From an uncultured Pelagibacteraceae bacterium (GTDB lineage: Bacteria > Pseudomonadota > Alphaproteobacteria > Pelagibacterales > Pelagibacteraceae), in assembly GCA_902570525.1 (NCBI GenBank), contig CACFYN010000001.1, positions 1 to 64,000 on the forward strand: a DNA stretch of 64,000 bases, given 5' to 3'. Positions 1-9,926 of the stretch are shown piece after piece. Made by a program: the position numbers and the translations under genes. Every line of letters starts with the position of its first letter. The stretch's first letter is position 1. Under the pieces are notes generated by a model. It saw only the letters and a list, made by a program, of their open reading frames with translations. It ran no database searches and was not told the DNA's origin.

Positions 1-247
1 AGAGATATGTGGTAAGGATATTTCAAAAAAAGAACAGCAAAGTGATTGGGGTAACCCAAAGTTATCAGAAAAACAAATAAGCTACGCCGCTCAAGATACT
101 GAATATTTATTTCAAATTAAAAATAAACTTTCAGAAATGTTGGAAAGAGAAAATAGGAAAGATTTATATGAAAAATGTATTAAGGTAATTCCAATTTTAG
201 TAGATATAGAATTATCTGGATATAAAATTAACGTTTTTGAACATTAA
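1..247 (+). CDS. rnd: Ribonuclease D, C-terminal part (truncated by window edge)
   Basis: Open frame from base 1 ending TAA at 247: ...DWGNPKLSEKQISYAAQDTEYLFQIKNKL..., matching the DWxxRPLxxxQxxYAAxDxxYL region of RNase D. Confidence 0.75.
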   Translation, partial: EICGKDISKKEQQSDWGNPKLSEKQISYAAQDTEYLFQIKNKLSEMLERENRKDLYEKCIKVIPILVDIELSGYKINVFEH

Positions 248-1218
248 TGAAAAATAGTACTTATAAAAAAATTGCAAATAAAGTAATTGAACTTGAAATT
301 GATGCATTAAAAAAATTAAAAAAATCAATAAACAACTCATTCGATAAAGCGGTTAATGCTATAGTAAAATGTCAATCAAAAATTATACTTTGTGGAGTTG
401 GAAAAAGTTATTTGATTGCATCAAAAATTGCTGCAACTTTATCGTCTGTAGGTTGTCCATCTTTTTCTATTTCAGCAAATGATTGTTCCCATGGAAATCT
501 TGGAAGCATATCAAAAAAAGATCTATTGATAGTTATTAGTAATTCTGGAAATACCCAAGAACTAATACCGGTAATTAAATTTGCTAATAGATATAAAATT
601 ATATTAATTGGAATAGTTTCAAAAAAAAATTCTCTGTTATACAAAGCGTCTGATATTAAGTTAGTTATACCAGAGGTGAAGGAAGCTGGGCTGGGAATTG
701 TTCCTACTAGTAGTACATCTGAACAGCTTGCGATAGGTGATTGTTTAGCAGTTGCTGCATTAAATAAAAAAAGATTCAGTAAACAAAATTTTAAAGAATT
801 TCATCCAAGTGGTAGTCTTGGCGCAAAACTTAAAACTGTAGAAGATTTGATGATCTCAGGAAAAAAAATACCATTTGTTTATGAGAATACAAATATGAAG
901 AAAGCGCTTGAATTAATTACTCAAAAAAAATTAGGAATTCTTATAGCAATTAATCAAAGAAAAATTACTACAGGTATAATTACTGATGGTCAAATAAGGA
1001 GGAGTTCACACAAAAATGAGTCATTAATAAAATCATCAGTTAAAAAAATTATGACAAAAAATCCTATAAGTGTTGATAAAAACATGCTTGCAGTAAAAGC
1101 TCTTGCAATTATGTCTGATAAAAAAATAACAAGCCTTTGCGTTCATAAAGGAGCAAGACGTGGAAAAACTATTGGTGTTCTTCATATTCACAACATATTA
1201 GACGGAAATATTAGCTAA
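247..1218 (+). CDS. kdsD: KpsF/KdsD-type arabinose-5-phosphate isomerase (SIS + CBS domains)
   Basis: SIS motifs ISNSGNTQEL, PTSSTSEQLAIGDCLAVA, HPSGSLGAKL; CBS-like C-terminus. Confidence 0.88.
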   Translation: MKNSTYKKIANKVIELEIDALKKLKKSINNSFDKAVNAIVKCQSKIILCGVGKSYLIASKIAATLSSVGCPSFSISANDCSHGNLGSISKKDLLIVISNSGNTQELIPVIKFANRYKIILIGIVSKKNSLLYKASDIKLVIPEVKEAGLGIVPTSSTSEQLAIGDCLAVAALNKKRFSKQNFKEFHPSGSLGAKLKTVEDLMISGKKIPFVYENTNMKKALELITQKKLGILIAINQRKITTGIITDGQIRRSSHKNESLIKSSVKKIMTKNPISVDKNMLAVKALAIMSDKKITSLCVHKGARRGKTIGVLHIHNILDGNIS

Positions 1219-1824
1219 ATGACTAGATCGCACTTTATACAATTTGGTATAATAGTTCTAATTATTTTACTTTTATATTTAACTTACAATTATATCAATA
1301 AATCTAGAAAAGATTCAAATATTGTTGAAAAAACCCAATTAAATGAATTGGTGGAGGAGAAAATTAGTAAGGATGAGGAAACATTGGATAAAAATGTTAT
1401 TTCCGAGCTTACATATAAATCACTTGATGATAATGGAAATATTTATGAAATTAATTCTGACTCAGGCTCAATTCAGGAAAATGATAAAAGTACACTTCTA
1501 TTAAAAAATGTGGAGGCAAAGATCTTGGTATATGGCTATGGAAATGTGTATATATTTTCTGATAATGCATTATATAATAAAGTTAGTTTAGATACTCATT
1601 TTTATGAAAATGTAAATTTAATATATCAAGATCATGATATAAAAAGTGATGACCTTTTCTTAAAGTATTCAGATAAAAAAGTGAAAATCTCAAATAACGT
1701 GTATTATGAGTCTGAAAATAGTAAATTAATTGCGGACGAAGTTACGATGAATTTGTTAAATAAAGTATCAAAAATTTATATGACAAATAAAAATAAAAAA
1801 GTTAAAGCTATAATTAATAACTAA
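1219..1824 (+). CDS. lptC: LptC-like LPS export periplasmic protein
   Basis: N-terminal TM anchor, beta-rich body, position directly between kdsD and lptB. Confidence 0.65.
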   Translation: MTRSHFIQFGIIVLIILLLYLTYNYINKSRKDSNIVEKTQLNELVEEKISKDEETLDKNVISELTYKSLDDNGNIYEINSDSGSIQENDKSTLLLKNVEAKILVYGYGNVYIFSDNALYNKVSLDTHFYENVNLIYQDHDIKSDDLFLKYSDKKVKISNNVYYESENSKLIADEVTMNLLNKVSKIYMTNKNKKVKAIINN

Positions 1825-2601
1825 ATGGCAATAATTAAAAAGTTTAGGATCAAATCTTTTAAAAATACTGATCCGTTACTTGAAATTAGAAATATATCGA
1901 TATCATTTGAACAAAGAAAAATATTAGATAATATATCTTTCAAAATAAATCCTGGGGAAATTTTAGGTTTGTTAGGTCCTAATGGAGCAGGAAAGTCTAC
2001 AATATTTAATCTCATTACTGGCTTATTAAAACCAGACTTTGGAAAGGTATTATTTGGAAGCAAAGACGCTACTAATTTCCCAATTTATACAAGAACAAGA
2101 AAGTTTAAAATCGGATATGTCCCACAATATGGTGGCTATTTTGGTGATTTAACAACATATCAGAATCTTAAGGCCGTTGCTGAAGTACTAATTAAAGATA
2201 GTAGAGATCAAAATACCAGAATTGAGTATCTGATTTCCAAATTTGAACTTGATTACATAAGAAATATTAAAGCTTCAGTTTTATCTGGAGGCCAAAAAAA
2301 AAAGCTAGTTATTGCTCTATCTTTATTGGGCGATCCTAAAATACTTCTTTTAGATGAGTGTTTTGCAGCATTAGATGTCTTAACAATTCAGATGTTACAA
2401 AAAATAATTGTAAATTTGCAAATGGAGGAAAGAATTGGGATTATAATCTGCGATCACCAAGCTAGAGACTTATTATCTTGTGTTGACATAGCCATGATAT
2501 TGTCAGATTGTAAAATTATTGCACAAGGAACCCCTAAAGAACTGGTAAATAATCCGATAGCCCAGAATGCATATTTTGGAAAAACTTTCAAAATAAACTA
2601 A
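1825..2601 (+). CDS. lptB: LPS export ABC transporter ATP-binding protein
   Basis: Walker A GPNGAGKST, signature LSGGQ, Walker B ILLLDE; neighbours kdsD/lptC. Confidence 0.85.
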   Translation: MAIIKKFRIKSFKNTDPLLEIRNISISFEQRKILDNISFKINPGEILGLLGPNGAGKSTIFNLITGLLKPDFGKVLFGSKDATNFPIYTRTRKFKIGYVPQYGGYFGDLTTYQNLKAVAEVLIKDSRDQNTRIEYLISKFELDYIRNIKASVLSGGQKKKLVIALSLLGDPKILLLDECFAALDVLTIQMLQKIIVNLQMEERIGIIICDHQARDLLSCVDIAMILSDCKIIAQGTPKELVNNPIAQNAYFGKTFKIN

Positions 2602-2605
2602 ATTT

Positions 2606-3940
2606 ATGCGTTCTAATTATTTAGTTATAAAAAATAAGATTAATAAGTTTAAAAAGAAAATAAATGTAGATGGTGATAAAAGTCTTTCCATAAGATGGGT
2701 TCTGCTTGCATCTCAAGCGATTGGTATATCAAAAGCATCAAACTTATTAAAATCAGAGGATGTTTTGAGCGCCATAAACTGTCTTAAAAAATTAGGGGTA
2801 AAAGTAAAATTTATCAAAAATACCTGCTTGATTGAAGGCAGAGGTATAAATGGTTTTAAATTTAAAAAAAAATTAGTACTTAATGCAGGTAATTCTGGAA
2901 CAGTTGGAAGACTAATATTACCACTCCTTATAAAATCACCCAATAAGATAAAGATTATTGGAGACCAAAGTCTTTCGAAAAGAGATTTTTCAAGAGTTAC
3001 AAAACCGTTGAGCAAAATAGGAGCAAGTTTTTTTCCAATAAATAAAAGTAAACTTCCAATATCAATACTAGGAAGTGATTATTTAAGACCAATTAATTTT
3101 TATGAAAATAGAGGTTCCGCACAATGTAAAACTAGTGTGATGTTTGCATCTTTAAACACACCAGGAGAGATGAAAATAATTGCGCATAAATCTAGAGATC
3201 ATACTGAATTAATGTTTAAAAACCTCAAGATACCAATAAAAGTTACTAAAGGTAAAAAAGTCGATTTAATTAAAGTATCAAGTCCAAAATTGATAAGTAA
3301 TTTTAATATTAAAGTCCCTGGTGATATTAGTTCTGCATCTTTTTTTATAGTTTTAACTATTTTATCAAAAAAATCTGAGCTCATTTTGAAACATATAAAT
3401 TTAAATCCATCAAGACTAGGGGTAATCAAAATTTTAAATAAAATGGGTGCAAAAATTAAAACTAAGAATATTAAAAATTATAATGGAGAAAAATGTGGAG
3501 ACATCTATGTTAAAAGTGTTCAAAATTTAAAGGGCATTAATTGCCCATCTTCACTTAATAGTAGTGCAATTGACGAATTTTTGATAATCTTTTTAGTAGC
3601 ATGTAAAGCTAAAGGAATTTCATATTTTAAAAATTTATCAGAACTTGATCAAAAAGAGAGTCCAAGGTTAAAACTTGGTTCAAAAATTTTAAATATGATG
3701 GGGATTAAAACCAAGCTAACAAAAAGCTCTATTAAAATCTATGGCAATCCTAATTTAAGTCTAAATAAAAATTTCGTAATAAAGAATTATTTAAAAGACC
3801 ACAGAATAATGGCATTATGTACCATTGCTGCTCTAACCCTTGGTGGAAATTGGAAAATATTTGATCCAAAATCAATTCAAACATCATTTCCATCTTTTTT
3901 TAAAATTCTAAAAGAAAATTTTAAAGCAAAAATTATATGA
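2606..3940 (+). CDS. aroA: 3-phosphoshikimate 1-carboxyvinyltransferase
   Basis: DGDKSLSIR, LNAGNSGTVGRL, GSAQCKTSVMFA, DHRIMAL motifs. Confidence 0.92.
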   Translation: MRSNYLVIKNKINKFKKKINVDGDKSLSIRWVLLASQAIGISKASNLLKSEDVLSAINCLKKLGVKVKFIKNTCLIEGRGINGFKFKKKLVLNAGNSGTVGRLILPLLIKSPNKIKIIGDQSLSKRDFSRVTKPLSKIGASFFPINKSKLPISILGSDYLRPINFYENRGSAQCKTSVMFASLNTPGEMKIIAHKSRDHTELMFKNLKIPIKVTKGKKVDLIKVSSPKLISNFNIKVPGDISSASFFIVLTILSKKSELILKHINLNPSRLGVIKILNKMGAKIKTKNIKNYNGEKCGDIYVKSVQNLKGINCPSSLNSSAIDEFLIIFLVACKAKGISYFKNLSELDQKESPRLKLGSKILNMMGIKTKLTKSSIKIYGNPNLSLNKNFVIKNYLKDHRIMALCTIAALTLGGNWKIFDPKSIQTSFPSFFKILKENFKAKII

Positions 3941-4602
3941 AAGAAAAAAAACTTATTACAGTAGCTATCGACTCACCAGCGGCCGCAGGAGCAGGAACTC
4001 AAGCAAAACTTATAGCTAAACATTATAATTTATTTAAGCTTGAAACTGGAATGATATATCGACTTATCGGTGATATGAGGCTGAAAAATCCAAAAAAATT
4101 TAATTATACTTCTGTAAAAAAAAAAATAAATAATTTAAAAATTTATGATTTGGAAAATAAAAATTTATTATCTGATAAGATCGCGATTTCAGCCTCAGTT
4201 GTAGCTAAAGACAAGAATATTAGAAATATAGTTTATAAATTTCAACAAAATTGTGCTTACCATCCACCAAAAAAATATGCAGGATCAGTACTCGATGGAC
4301 GGGATATAACTAGTGTGATTTTGAAAGATGCTATGTTTAAATTTTATATAACCGCAAATATAAATGTTAGAGCTAAAAGAAGATTTAAAGAATACAGGTC
4401 ATTAAAAAAAGGTTTAAACTTTAAAGAGGTATTAAAAAGCCTCAAAAAACGGGATAAATCAGATAAAAATAGAAAATATGGACCACTTAAAAAAACCAAA
4501 GATTCAATATTGATTAATACAACTAAACTTAGTAGAAAACGATGCTTTAAAAAAATAAAAGCAATTATGGATAGGAAACTAAAATTAAATGGAAATTTAT
4601 AA
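3937..4602 (+). CDS. cmk: Cytidylate kinase with non-canonical P-loop
   Basis: AIDSPAAAGAGTQAK...LETGMIYR...LDGRDITSVI...RFKEYR; between aroA and rpsA. Confidence 0.85.
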   Translation: MKEKKLITVAIDSPAAAGAGTQAKLIAKHYNLFKLETGMIYRLIGDMRLKNPKKFNYTSVKKKINNLKIYDLENKNLLSDKIAISASVVAKDKNIRNIVYKFQQNCAYHPPKKYAGSVLDGRDITSVILKDAMFKFYITANINVRAKRRFKEYRSLKKGLNFKEVLKSLKKRDKSDKNRKYGPLKKTKDSILINTTKLSRKRCFKKIKAIMDRKLKLNGNL

Positions 4603-6325
4603 TAATTTAGAAAGCAAAGCGTCTAAAGAATTTCAGGAACTACTTAATAGCCAGTTATCAAAAACCAAAAATCTAGCAGAGGGAAAAATAATTGAAGGCA
4701 AAATCACTAAAATTACTGAAAAATTTGTTTTTTTATTTATAGAAGGACTTAAATCCGAGCCTGTTGTAGATATCAATGAATTAAAAAGTTTAGGATTAAT
4801 TGAAAACGTTAAACTAGGGAACAAATTATCAGTTCTTCTTGAAAGAATCGAAGATAAAAATGGTGAAGTGGTAGTTTCAGCATCAAAGGCTCTAAAAATT
4901 AAGGGATGGGATAAATTAGTTGAAGCTTACGAAAAAAATGAACCGATAATTGGAAAAATTACATCGAAATGTAAAGGAGGAGTTATAGTTGAACACACAG
5001 ATACTGGTTCTTTAATGTTTTGTCCAGGATCGCAGATATCAGATAAACCACTTAAGGATATTTCACATTTAATGAATGAACCGCAGAAATTCGCTTTGAT
5101 AAAACTGGATAAAGTGAGAGGCAATGCATGTGTTTCTAGAAGACAGATAATTTCATCAAATAAAAAAGAAGATAAAGCAAAAATAATTGAAAAATATAAA
5201 GTTGGTGATGTTATTAAGAATGCAATAGTTAAAGGTTATTCTTCGTTTGGTTGTTTTTTTGATGTAAATTCAGAACTTGATGTGCTAGTTCACCTTCAGG
5301 AAATTAGTTATTCTCGTGTTAACCATCCAGAAGAAATTTTTAATATTGGTGAGCGACATGATCTTCTAGTAATTGATGTTAACAAAGAAAAACTGCAAGT
5401 TGGTTGCTCTATTAAACAATTATCTCCTGATCCATTTGAACATATTTCTAATTACGAATTAAAAAAAGAATATAAAGTTAAAGTTGTAAAATTAATGGAC
5501 TTTGGTGCTTTTTGTGAATTGGAACCAGGCTTAACTACTTTACTTCACTCAAGTGAAATTAGTTGGACAAAAAAAAATCCCTCTGTTAAAAAAATCTTCA
5601 AAGTCGGGGATGAGATTTCATGTGTTATAACCGAAATTGATAAAGATAAAAGAAGAGTATCGATATCTCACAGATTAACTGAGGAAAATCCATTCTCAGT
5701 GTTAGAAAAAAAATCACCGGTAGGTTCATTAGTTGAAGGTAAAATTACATCTATAAATGATTATGCGATTTATGTAAAAATAGACGGATACGATATTGAT
5801 GGATTTTTGCATTCGAATGATTTGACTTATGACAAAAATCCGGAGGAGGAACTAAAAAAATATAAGAAAGATGAAAAAATTAAAGTTAAAATTTTAGAAA
5901 TTAAGCCTGAACAACAAAAGGTAAGAGTTGGGTTAAAACAAACACAAGCAGATCCATTTGAATTTTTTAAAGATAAGAAAGTAAACGATGTAGTTACTGT
6001 AAAAGTGCTTGAAACGGATAGTAAAGGAATTTTAGTTTTACCTGAGGGTGCAAAGGTTGAATTACAAATTAAAAAATCACAAATTGCAATAAATGCAGCA
6101 GATGCAAGACCAAACAGGTTTATAAAAAATGACAGAATAGATGCAGCTATTCAGGAATTAGATCTTAATAAAAGAAAAGTGTCTTTAAGTATCAAATTAC
6201 TTGAAGAAATTCAAAATAAGGAAGCTGTATCTAAATTTAGCTCTCCATTATCAGGTAAAAACCTTCCTTTTTCTTCACTTTCAGATAAACTCGAAAAAAA
6301 AGAGAATAAGAAAAAGAAAGAATAA
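4589..6325 (+). CDS. rpsA: 30S ribosomal protein S1
   Basis: 578 aa with repeated S1 domains. Confidence 0.95.
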   Translation: MEIYNNLESKASKEFQELLNSQLSKTKNLAEGKIIEGKITKITEKFVFLFIEGLKSEPVVDINELKSLGLIENVKLGNKLSVLLERIEDKNGEVVVSASKALKIKGWDKLVEAYEKNEPIIGKITSKCKGGVIVEHTDTGSLMFCPGSQISDKPLKDISHLMNEPQKFALIKLDKVRGNACVSRRQIISSNKKEDKAKIIEKYKVGDVIKNAIVKGYSSFGCFFDVNSELDVLVHLQEISYSRVNHPEEIFNIGERHDLLVIDVNKEKLQVGCSIKQLSPDPFEHISNYELKKEYKVKVVKLMDFGAFCELEPGLTTLLHSSEISWTKKNPSVKKIFKVGDEISCVITEIDKDKRRVSISHRLTEENPFSVLEKKSPVGSLVEGKITSINDYAIYVKIDGYDIDGFLHSNDLTYDKNPEEELKKYKKDEKIKVKILEIKPEQQKVRVGLKQTQADPFEFFKDKKVNDVVTVKVLETDSKGILVLPEGAKVELQIKKSQIAINAADARPNRFIKNDRIDAAIQELDLNKRKVSLSIKLLEEIQNKEAVSKFSSPLSGKNLPFSSLSDKLEKKENKKKKE

Positions 6326-6331
6326 TTTAAA

Positions 6332-6625
6332 TTGGCTCTTGTAAAATCAAAGCTTCTAAAAAAAATTTATCAAAACTACCCAAACTTCTACAAAAAGGAT
6401 TTAGATAAATTTTTTGATATCATCTTAAAAGAGATAAAAAATTCTTTAAAAAGAGGAGATAGGGTAGAATTTAGAGGTTTTGGAACTTGGGCTTCAAATA
6501 TTCAAAAGGCTCGATTATCAAGAAATCCAAAAACCGGCGAAAAAGTAAGTACACCTGAAAAAAGAACAATTAACTTTAAAATGTCAAAAGATTTGTTTAA
6601 AAAAATAAATAATGAAGAAGAATAA
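6332..6625 (+). CDS. ihfB: Integration host factor beta / HU-family DNA-binding protein (TTG start)
   Basis: VEFRGFGTWASNIQKARLSRNPKTGEKVSTPEKRTINFKMSKDL; downstream of rpsA. Confidence 0.88.
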   Translation: MALVKSKLLKKIYQNYPNFYKKDLDKFFDIILKEIKNSLKRGDRVEFRGFGTWASNIQKARLSRNPKTGEKVSTPEKRTINFKMSKDLFKKINNEEE

Positions 6626-7286
6626 AATATTTGTCGCGTGTGATACCACAAATATTAAGAAAATTAAAAATATAATAAAACACACAAAAAATTCAAAGAT
6701 TACAATTGGTTATAAATTCGGACTTCAATTTCTCAATTCAAAAAATGGGAGACAATTTGTATCCAAATTAAAAAATAAAATAATTTTTGCTGATTATAAG
6801 CTTCATGATATACCAAATACCTGCGCCTCAGCAATAAAAGCAATTAGGGATCTAAAGGTAAATTATCTTACAATTCATATAAGTTCAGGCCTTCAGGCTC
6901 TTAAAGCTGCCAAAAAGGTTTCTGGAAAAATCAAACTTGTTGGTGTAAGCATTCTCACATCTTTAGACGATAAATCAGTGAAACAAATTGGTTTTAGTAA
7001 AAAAGTAAAAGATTTGGTAAAATATCAAGCAAGACTGGCATCAAAAGCAAAATTAGATGCGATGGTATGCAGTCCACTCGAAGTCAAATTGGTAAAAAAA
7101 ACATTTAGAAAAGAAATTATAACACCAGGCATACGATTTAAAAAAAAATCAGATGACCAAAAAAGAATAATGAGTCCAAAAGAAGCTTTTAAAAATGGAA
7201 GTGACTGGTTAGTAATTGGAAGACCGTTAACTAAGGGAAATATAAAAAATAATTTAAAAAATTTAAGTGATCATTTAGAACAATGA
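6612..7286 (+). CDS. pyrF: Orotidine 5'-phosphate decarboxylase
   Basis: FADYKLHDIPNTCASAIKAI, VCSPLEVKLVK, ITPGIRF motifs. Confidence 0.92.
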   Translation: MKKNKIFVACDTTNIKKIKNIIKHTKNSKITIGYKFGLQFLNSKNGRQFVSKLKNKIIFADYKLHDIPNTCASAIKAIRDLKVNYLTIHISSGLQALKAAKKVSGKIKLVGVSILTSLDDKSVKQIGFSKKVKDLVKYQARLASKAKLDAMVCSPLEVKLVKKTFRKEIITPGIRFKKKSDDQKRIMSPKEAFKNGSDWLVIGRPLTKGNIKNNLKNLSDHLEQ

Positions 7287-7900
7287 CACTTAAATGTAAA
7301 ATATGTGGAGTTTCTAACTCTAGAATTTTAAACTTTATTGTAAATCATAAATATCCTCCTCAATTTATAGGTTTCATTGTAAATTATCCAAAATCAAAAC
7401 GTTATGTTGATTTAGAAAAACTTAAAAGATTAATAAGCTCTGATAAAAAAAAATCCAAATTTGTAGCAGTCTTAGTTAAACCTAACGATGAAATACTCGA
7501 AAATATAAAAGACTTAAAATTTGATTACTATCAAATCTACGATTGTACCCCTGAACAAATTAAGTTTATTAAAAGTAAATACAAAAAAAAAATTATTTCT
7601 GCTATTACAGTTGAGACTAAGTCGGATATAGAAAAATATAAACAGTTTTTGCCTATTTCTGAAATTATATTATTCGACTCTAAAGGATATGAGAAATCTA
7701 TTGGGTTCGACCACAATATGTTAGAAAACTTAACAGATAATTTTAATAAAATGATTGCTGGAAATATTCAAATTAATGATATTTTTAGATATAAAAATAA
7801 AAAATATATAATTGATATTAGCGGAGGACTTGAAGACGCTAGTGGGGAAAAAAATATTTATAAAATTGATAAATTTTTGAATGAATTAAATAAAGTATGA
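7283..7900 (+). CDS. trpF: Phosphoribosylanthranilate isomerase (divergent)
   Basis: CKICGV N-terminus, YYQIYD, ILFDSKG, IDISGGLEDASGEKN; directly upstream of trpB. Confidence 0.85.
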   Translation: MTLKCKICGVSNSRILNFIVNHKYPPQFIGFIVNYPKSKRYVDLEKLKRLISSDKKKSKFVAVLVKPNDEILENIKDLKFDYYQIYDCTPEQIKFIKSKYKKKIISAITVETKSDIEKYKQFLPISEIILFDSKGYEKSIGFDHNMLENLTDNFNKMIAGNIQINDIFRYKNKKYIIDISGGLEDASGEKNIYKIDKFLNELNKV

Positions 7901-9129
7901 AATTAAAAAAAAAAATATCTGTTTTAGATCAGCATGACAAATTTGGATTTTGGGGAGGAAAATTTGGTGGAAATTTTGTTCCCGAAACATTAAAAAAACC
8001 TATTAACGATCTAGAAATCTTATTTGATAAATTAAAGAATGATAAAAGATTTTTACAAGAAAGAGATAAATATTTCAAAAATTGGATTGGGGCTCCAACA
8101 AGGTTTATTAAATTAAATAATCTTACAGATTTTGTTGGTGGGGCTCAAATTTGGTCTAAAGTTGTGTCTGATGCAAATGGTGGTGCACATAAAATTTATA
8201 ATGCAACAGTTCATTGTTTGTTAGCTAAAAGATCGGGTAAAAAAGTTATTTGTGGTGATACTGGTGCAGGTTATGCAGGTAAAATGTTAAGCATGGCTGC
8301 AAAGAAATTTGGATTAAAATGTAAAATTTTCATGGGTGCAAAAGATATTGAACGACAGCAGCCAAACGTAAAAGCTATGAAAAAAAATGGAGCTGAGGTA
8401 ATTCCAGTTTATACTGGAAGCCAGACATTAGTCGATGCAGTTTCCGAGTGTATGAGATTTTGGGTAGCAAATTGTGACACGACTGCAATGTGTGTTGGGT
8501 CAACTGTAGGACCAAATATTTTTGTAAGAATATGTGGATGGTCAACCAGCCAAATTTCAAGAGAACTTAAAACTCAAATTTTAGAAGAATTTGGAAAAAT
8601 GCCAAAAAAATTAAAACTGTATAATTGTGTTGGGGGAGGAAGTTCAAGTTTTGGTTTTTGGAATGAGTTTATGGACTATGATAAACGGCAAGTTGAATTC
8701 ATAGGTGTTGAAGCTGGAGGACCTTCAAGGAGTAAAAGACATGCAGCACCATTGACCTATGGATCAAAAATCGGTGTTCTTCATGGTGCAGCGCAATACG
8801 TTAATCAAAATTCGGAAGGTCAAATAGAGGAAACAGAATCTATTTCTGCAGGTTTAGATTATCCGGGTGTATCACCGCTACATTGTTTTTTAAAAGATAC
8901 TAAACGTGCAAGATACACTGCAGCTAGTGATGAAGATGCTTTAAATGCTTTTAAAATAGTTTCAAAATATGAAAATTTAAGACCTTCTTTAGAACCAAGT
9001 CACGCTTTCTCTATAGCAATAGATGAAAGTAAAAAACTTTCTAGGGATACCATAGTTGTGGTCAATAGCTGTGGGGATGCTTATAAAGACAGAAAAATAC
9101 TAAAAAAAAAATTAGGCGTTTCATTATGA
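7897..9129 (+). CDS. trpB: Tryptophan synthase beta chain
   Basis: GGKFGGNFVPETL, NGGAHKIYNA, GDTGAGYAGKM, CVGGGSSSFG. Confidence 0.95.
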   Translation: MKLKKKISVLDQHDKFGFWGGKFGGNFVPETLKKPINDLEILFDKLKNDKRFLQERDKYFKNWIGAPTRFIKLNNLTDFVGGAQIWSKVVSDANGGAHKIYNATVHCLLAKRSGKKVICGDTGAGYAGKMLSMAAKKFGLKCKIFMGAKDIERQQPNVKAMKKNGAEVIPVYTGSQTLVDAVSECMRFWVANCDTTAMCVGSTVGPNIFVRICGWSTSQISRELKTQILEEFGKMPKKLKLYNCVGGGSSSFGFWNEFMDYDKRQVEFIGVEAGGPSRSKRHAAPLTYGSKIGVLHGAAQYVNQNSEGQIEETESISAGLDYPGVSPLHCFLKDTKRARYTAASDEDALNAFKIVSKYENLRPSLEPSHAFSIAIDESKKLSRDTIVVVNSCGDAYKDRKILKKKLGVSL

Positions 9130-9926
9130 TTAGCTCAATAAGCAGAGCATTTAGTATTGCAAGAAAACAAAATAGACCTGCATTATTAACTTATACTGTT
9201 GCAGGGGATAATACTAAAAAAAAATCTTTAGAGATATTAAAATCAATTTCAAGACATGTTGATATTTGTGAGTTAGGATTTGCACACAATACTCCTATAG
9301 CAGACGGAGGACAAATCCAAACAAGTGCTTACAGAGCTATTAAAAATGGAACAAGATTAAAAGACGTTTTTCAAATTGTGAAAAAATTTAAAAGAAGCAA
9401 ATTCTCAAAACCAATTATTCTTATGGGATATTATAATATGATATTACAGTATGGAGAGAATACTTTTTTAAATGATTGCAAGAAAAATAAAGTAGATGGC
9501 TTAATCGTGGTAGATTTACCTTGGCCAGAGAATAAAAATTTTGCAAAAAAATGTAAACAAAGATCTATATGTTATGTTCAGCTTCTTTCACCTACAACAT
9601 CTCAAAAAAGACTAAAATTAATAGTAAAAGACTCTCATGAAATGATTTATTACATTTCGATGCTTTCAACAACTGGAGGTAAATTAAAAGTTTCACCATC
9701 TAAAATATTAACCAATTACAAAAAAATAAAAAAAATCAGTCGATATAAAAACTGCGTAATTGGTTTCGGAATAACAAAAACCACTATTTCAAAATTAAAG
9801 TCAGCTGATGGATTGGTTGTAGGAAGCGCAATATGTAAAGAAATTACTAGAAGTTTACAAAAAAGACAAAATCCTGTCACAAAAGTAGAGAATATGGTAA
9901 AAAAACTTAAATCTAAAATTATATGA
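9126..9926 (+). CDS. trpA: Tryptophan synthase alpha chain
   Basis: ICELGFAHNTPIADGGQIQ, GLIVVDLPWPE, VIGFGI; follows trpB. Confidence 0.92.
   Translation: MISSISRAFSIARKQNRPALLTYTVAGDNTKKKSLEILKSISRHVDICELGFAHNTPIADGGQIQTSAYRAIKNGTRLKDVFQIVKKFKRSKFSKPIILMGYYNMILQYGENTFLNDCKKNKVDGLIVVDLPWPENKNFAKKCKQRSICYVQLLSPTTSQKRLKLIVKDSHEMIYYISMLSTTGGKLKVSPSKILTNYKKIKKISRYKNCVIGFGITKTTISKLKSADGLVVGSAICKEITRSLQKRQNPVTKVENMVKKLKSKII

Noticed and set aside
408-644. Antisense ORFs in the track (e.g. 408-644, 2713-3015, 3199-3429, 34437-34715, 34879-35238, 58421-58768, 63352-63591)
   Set aside because: All lie opposite strongly recognised genes, show no family motifs, and are expected shadow ORFs in AT-rich DNA
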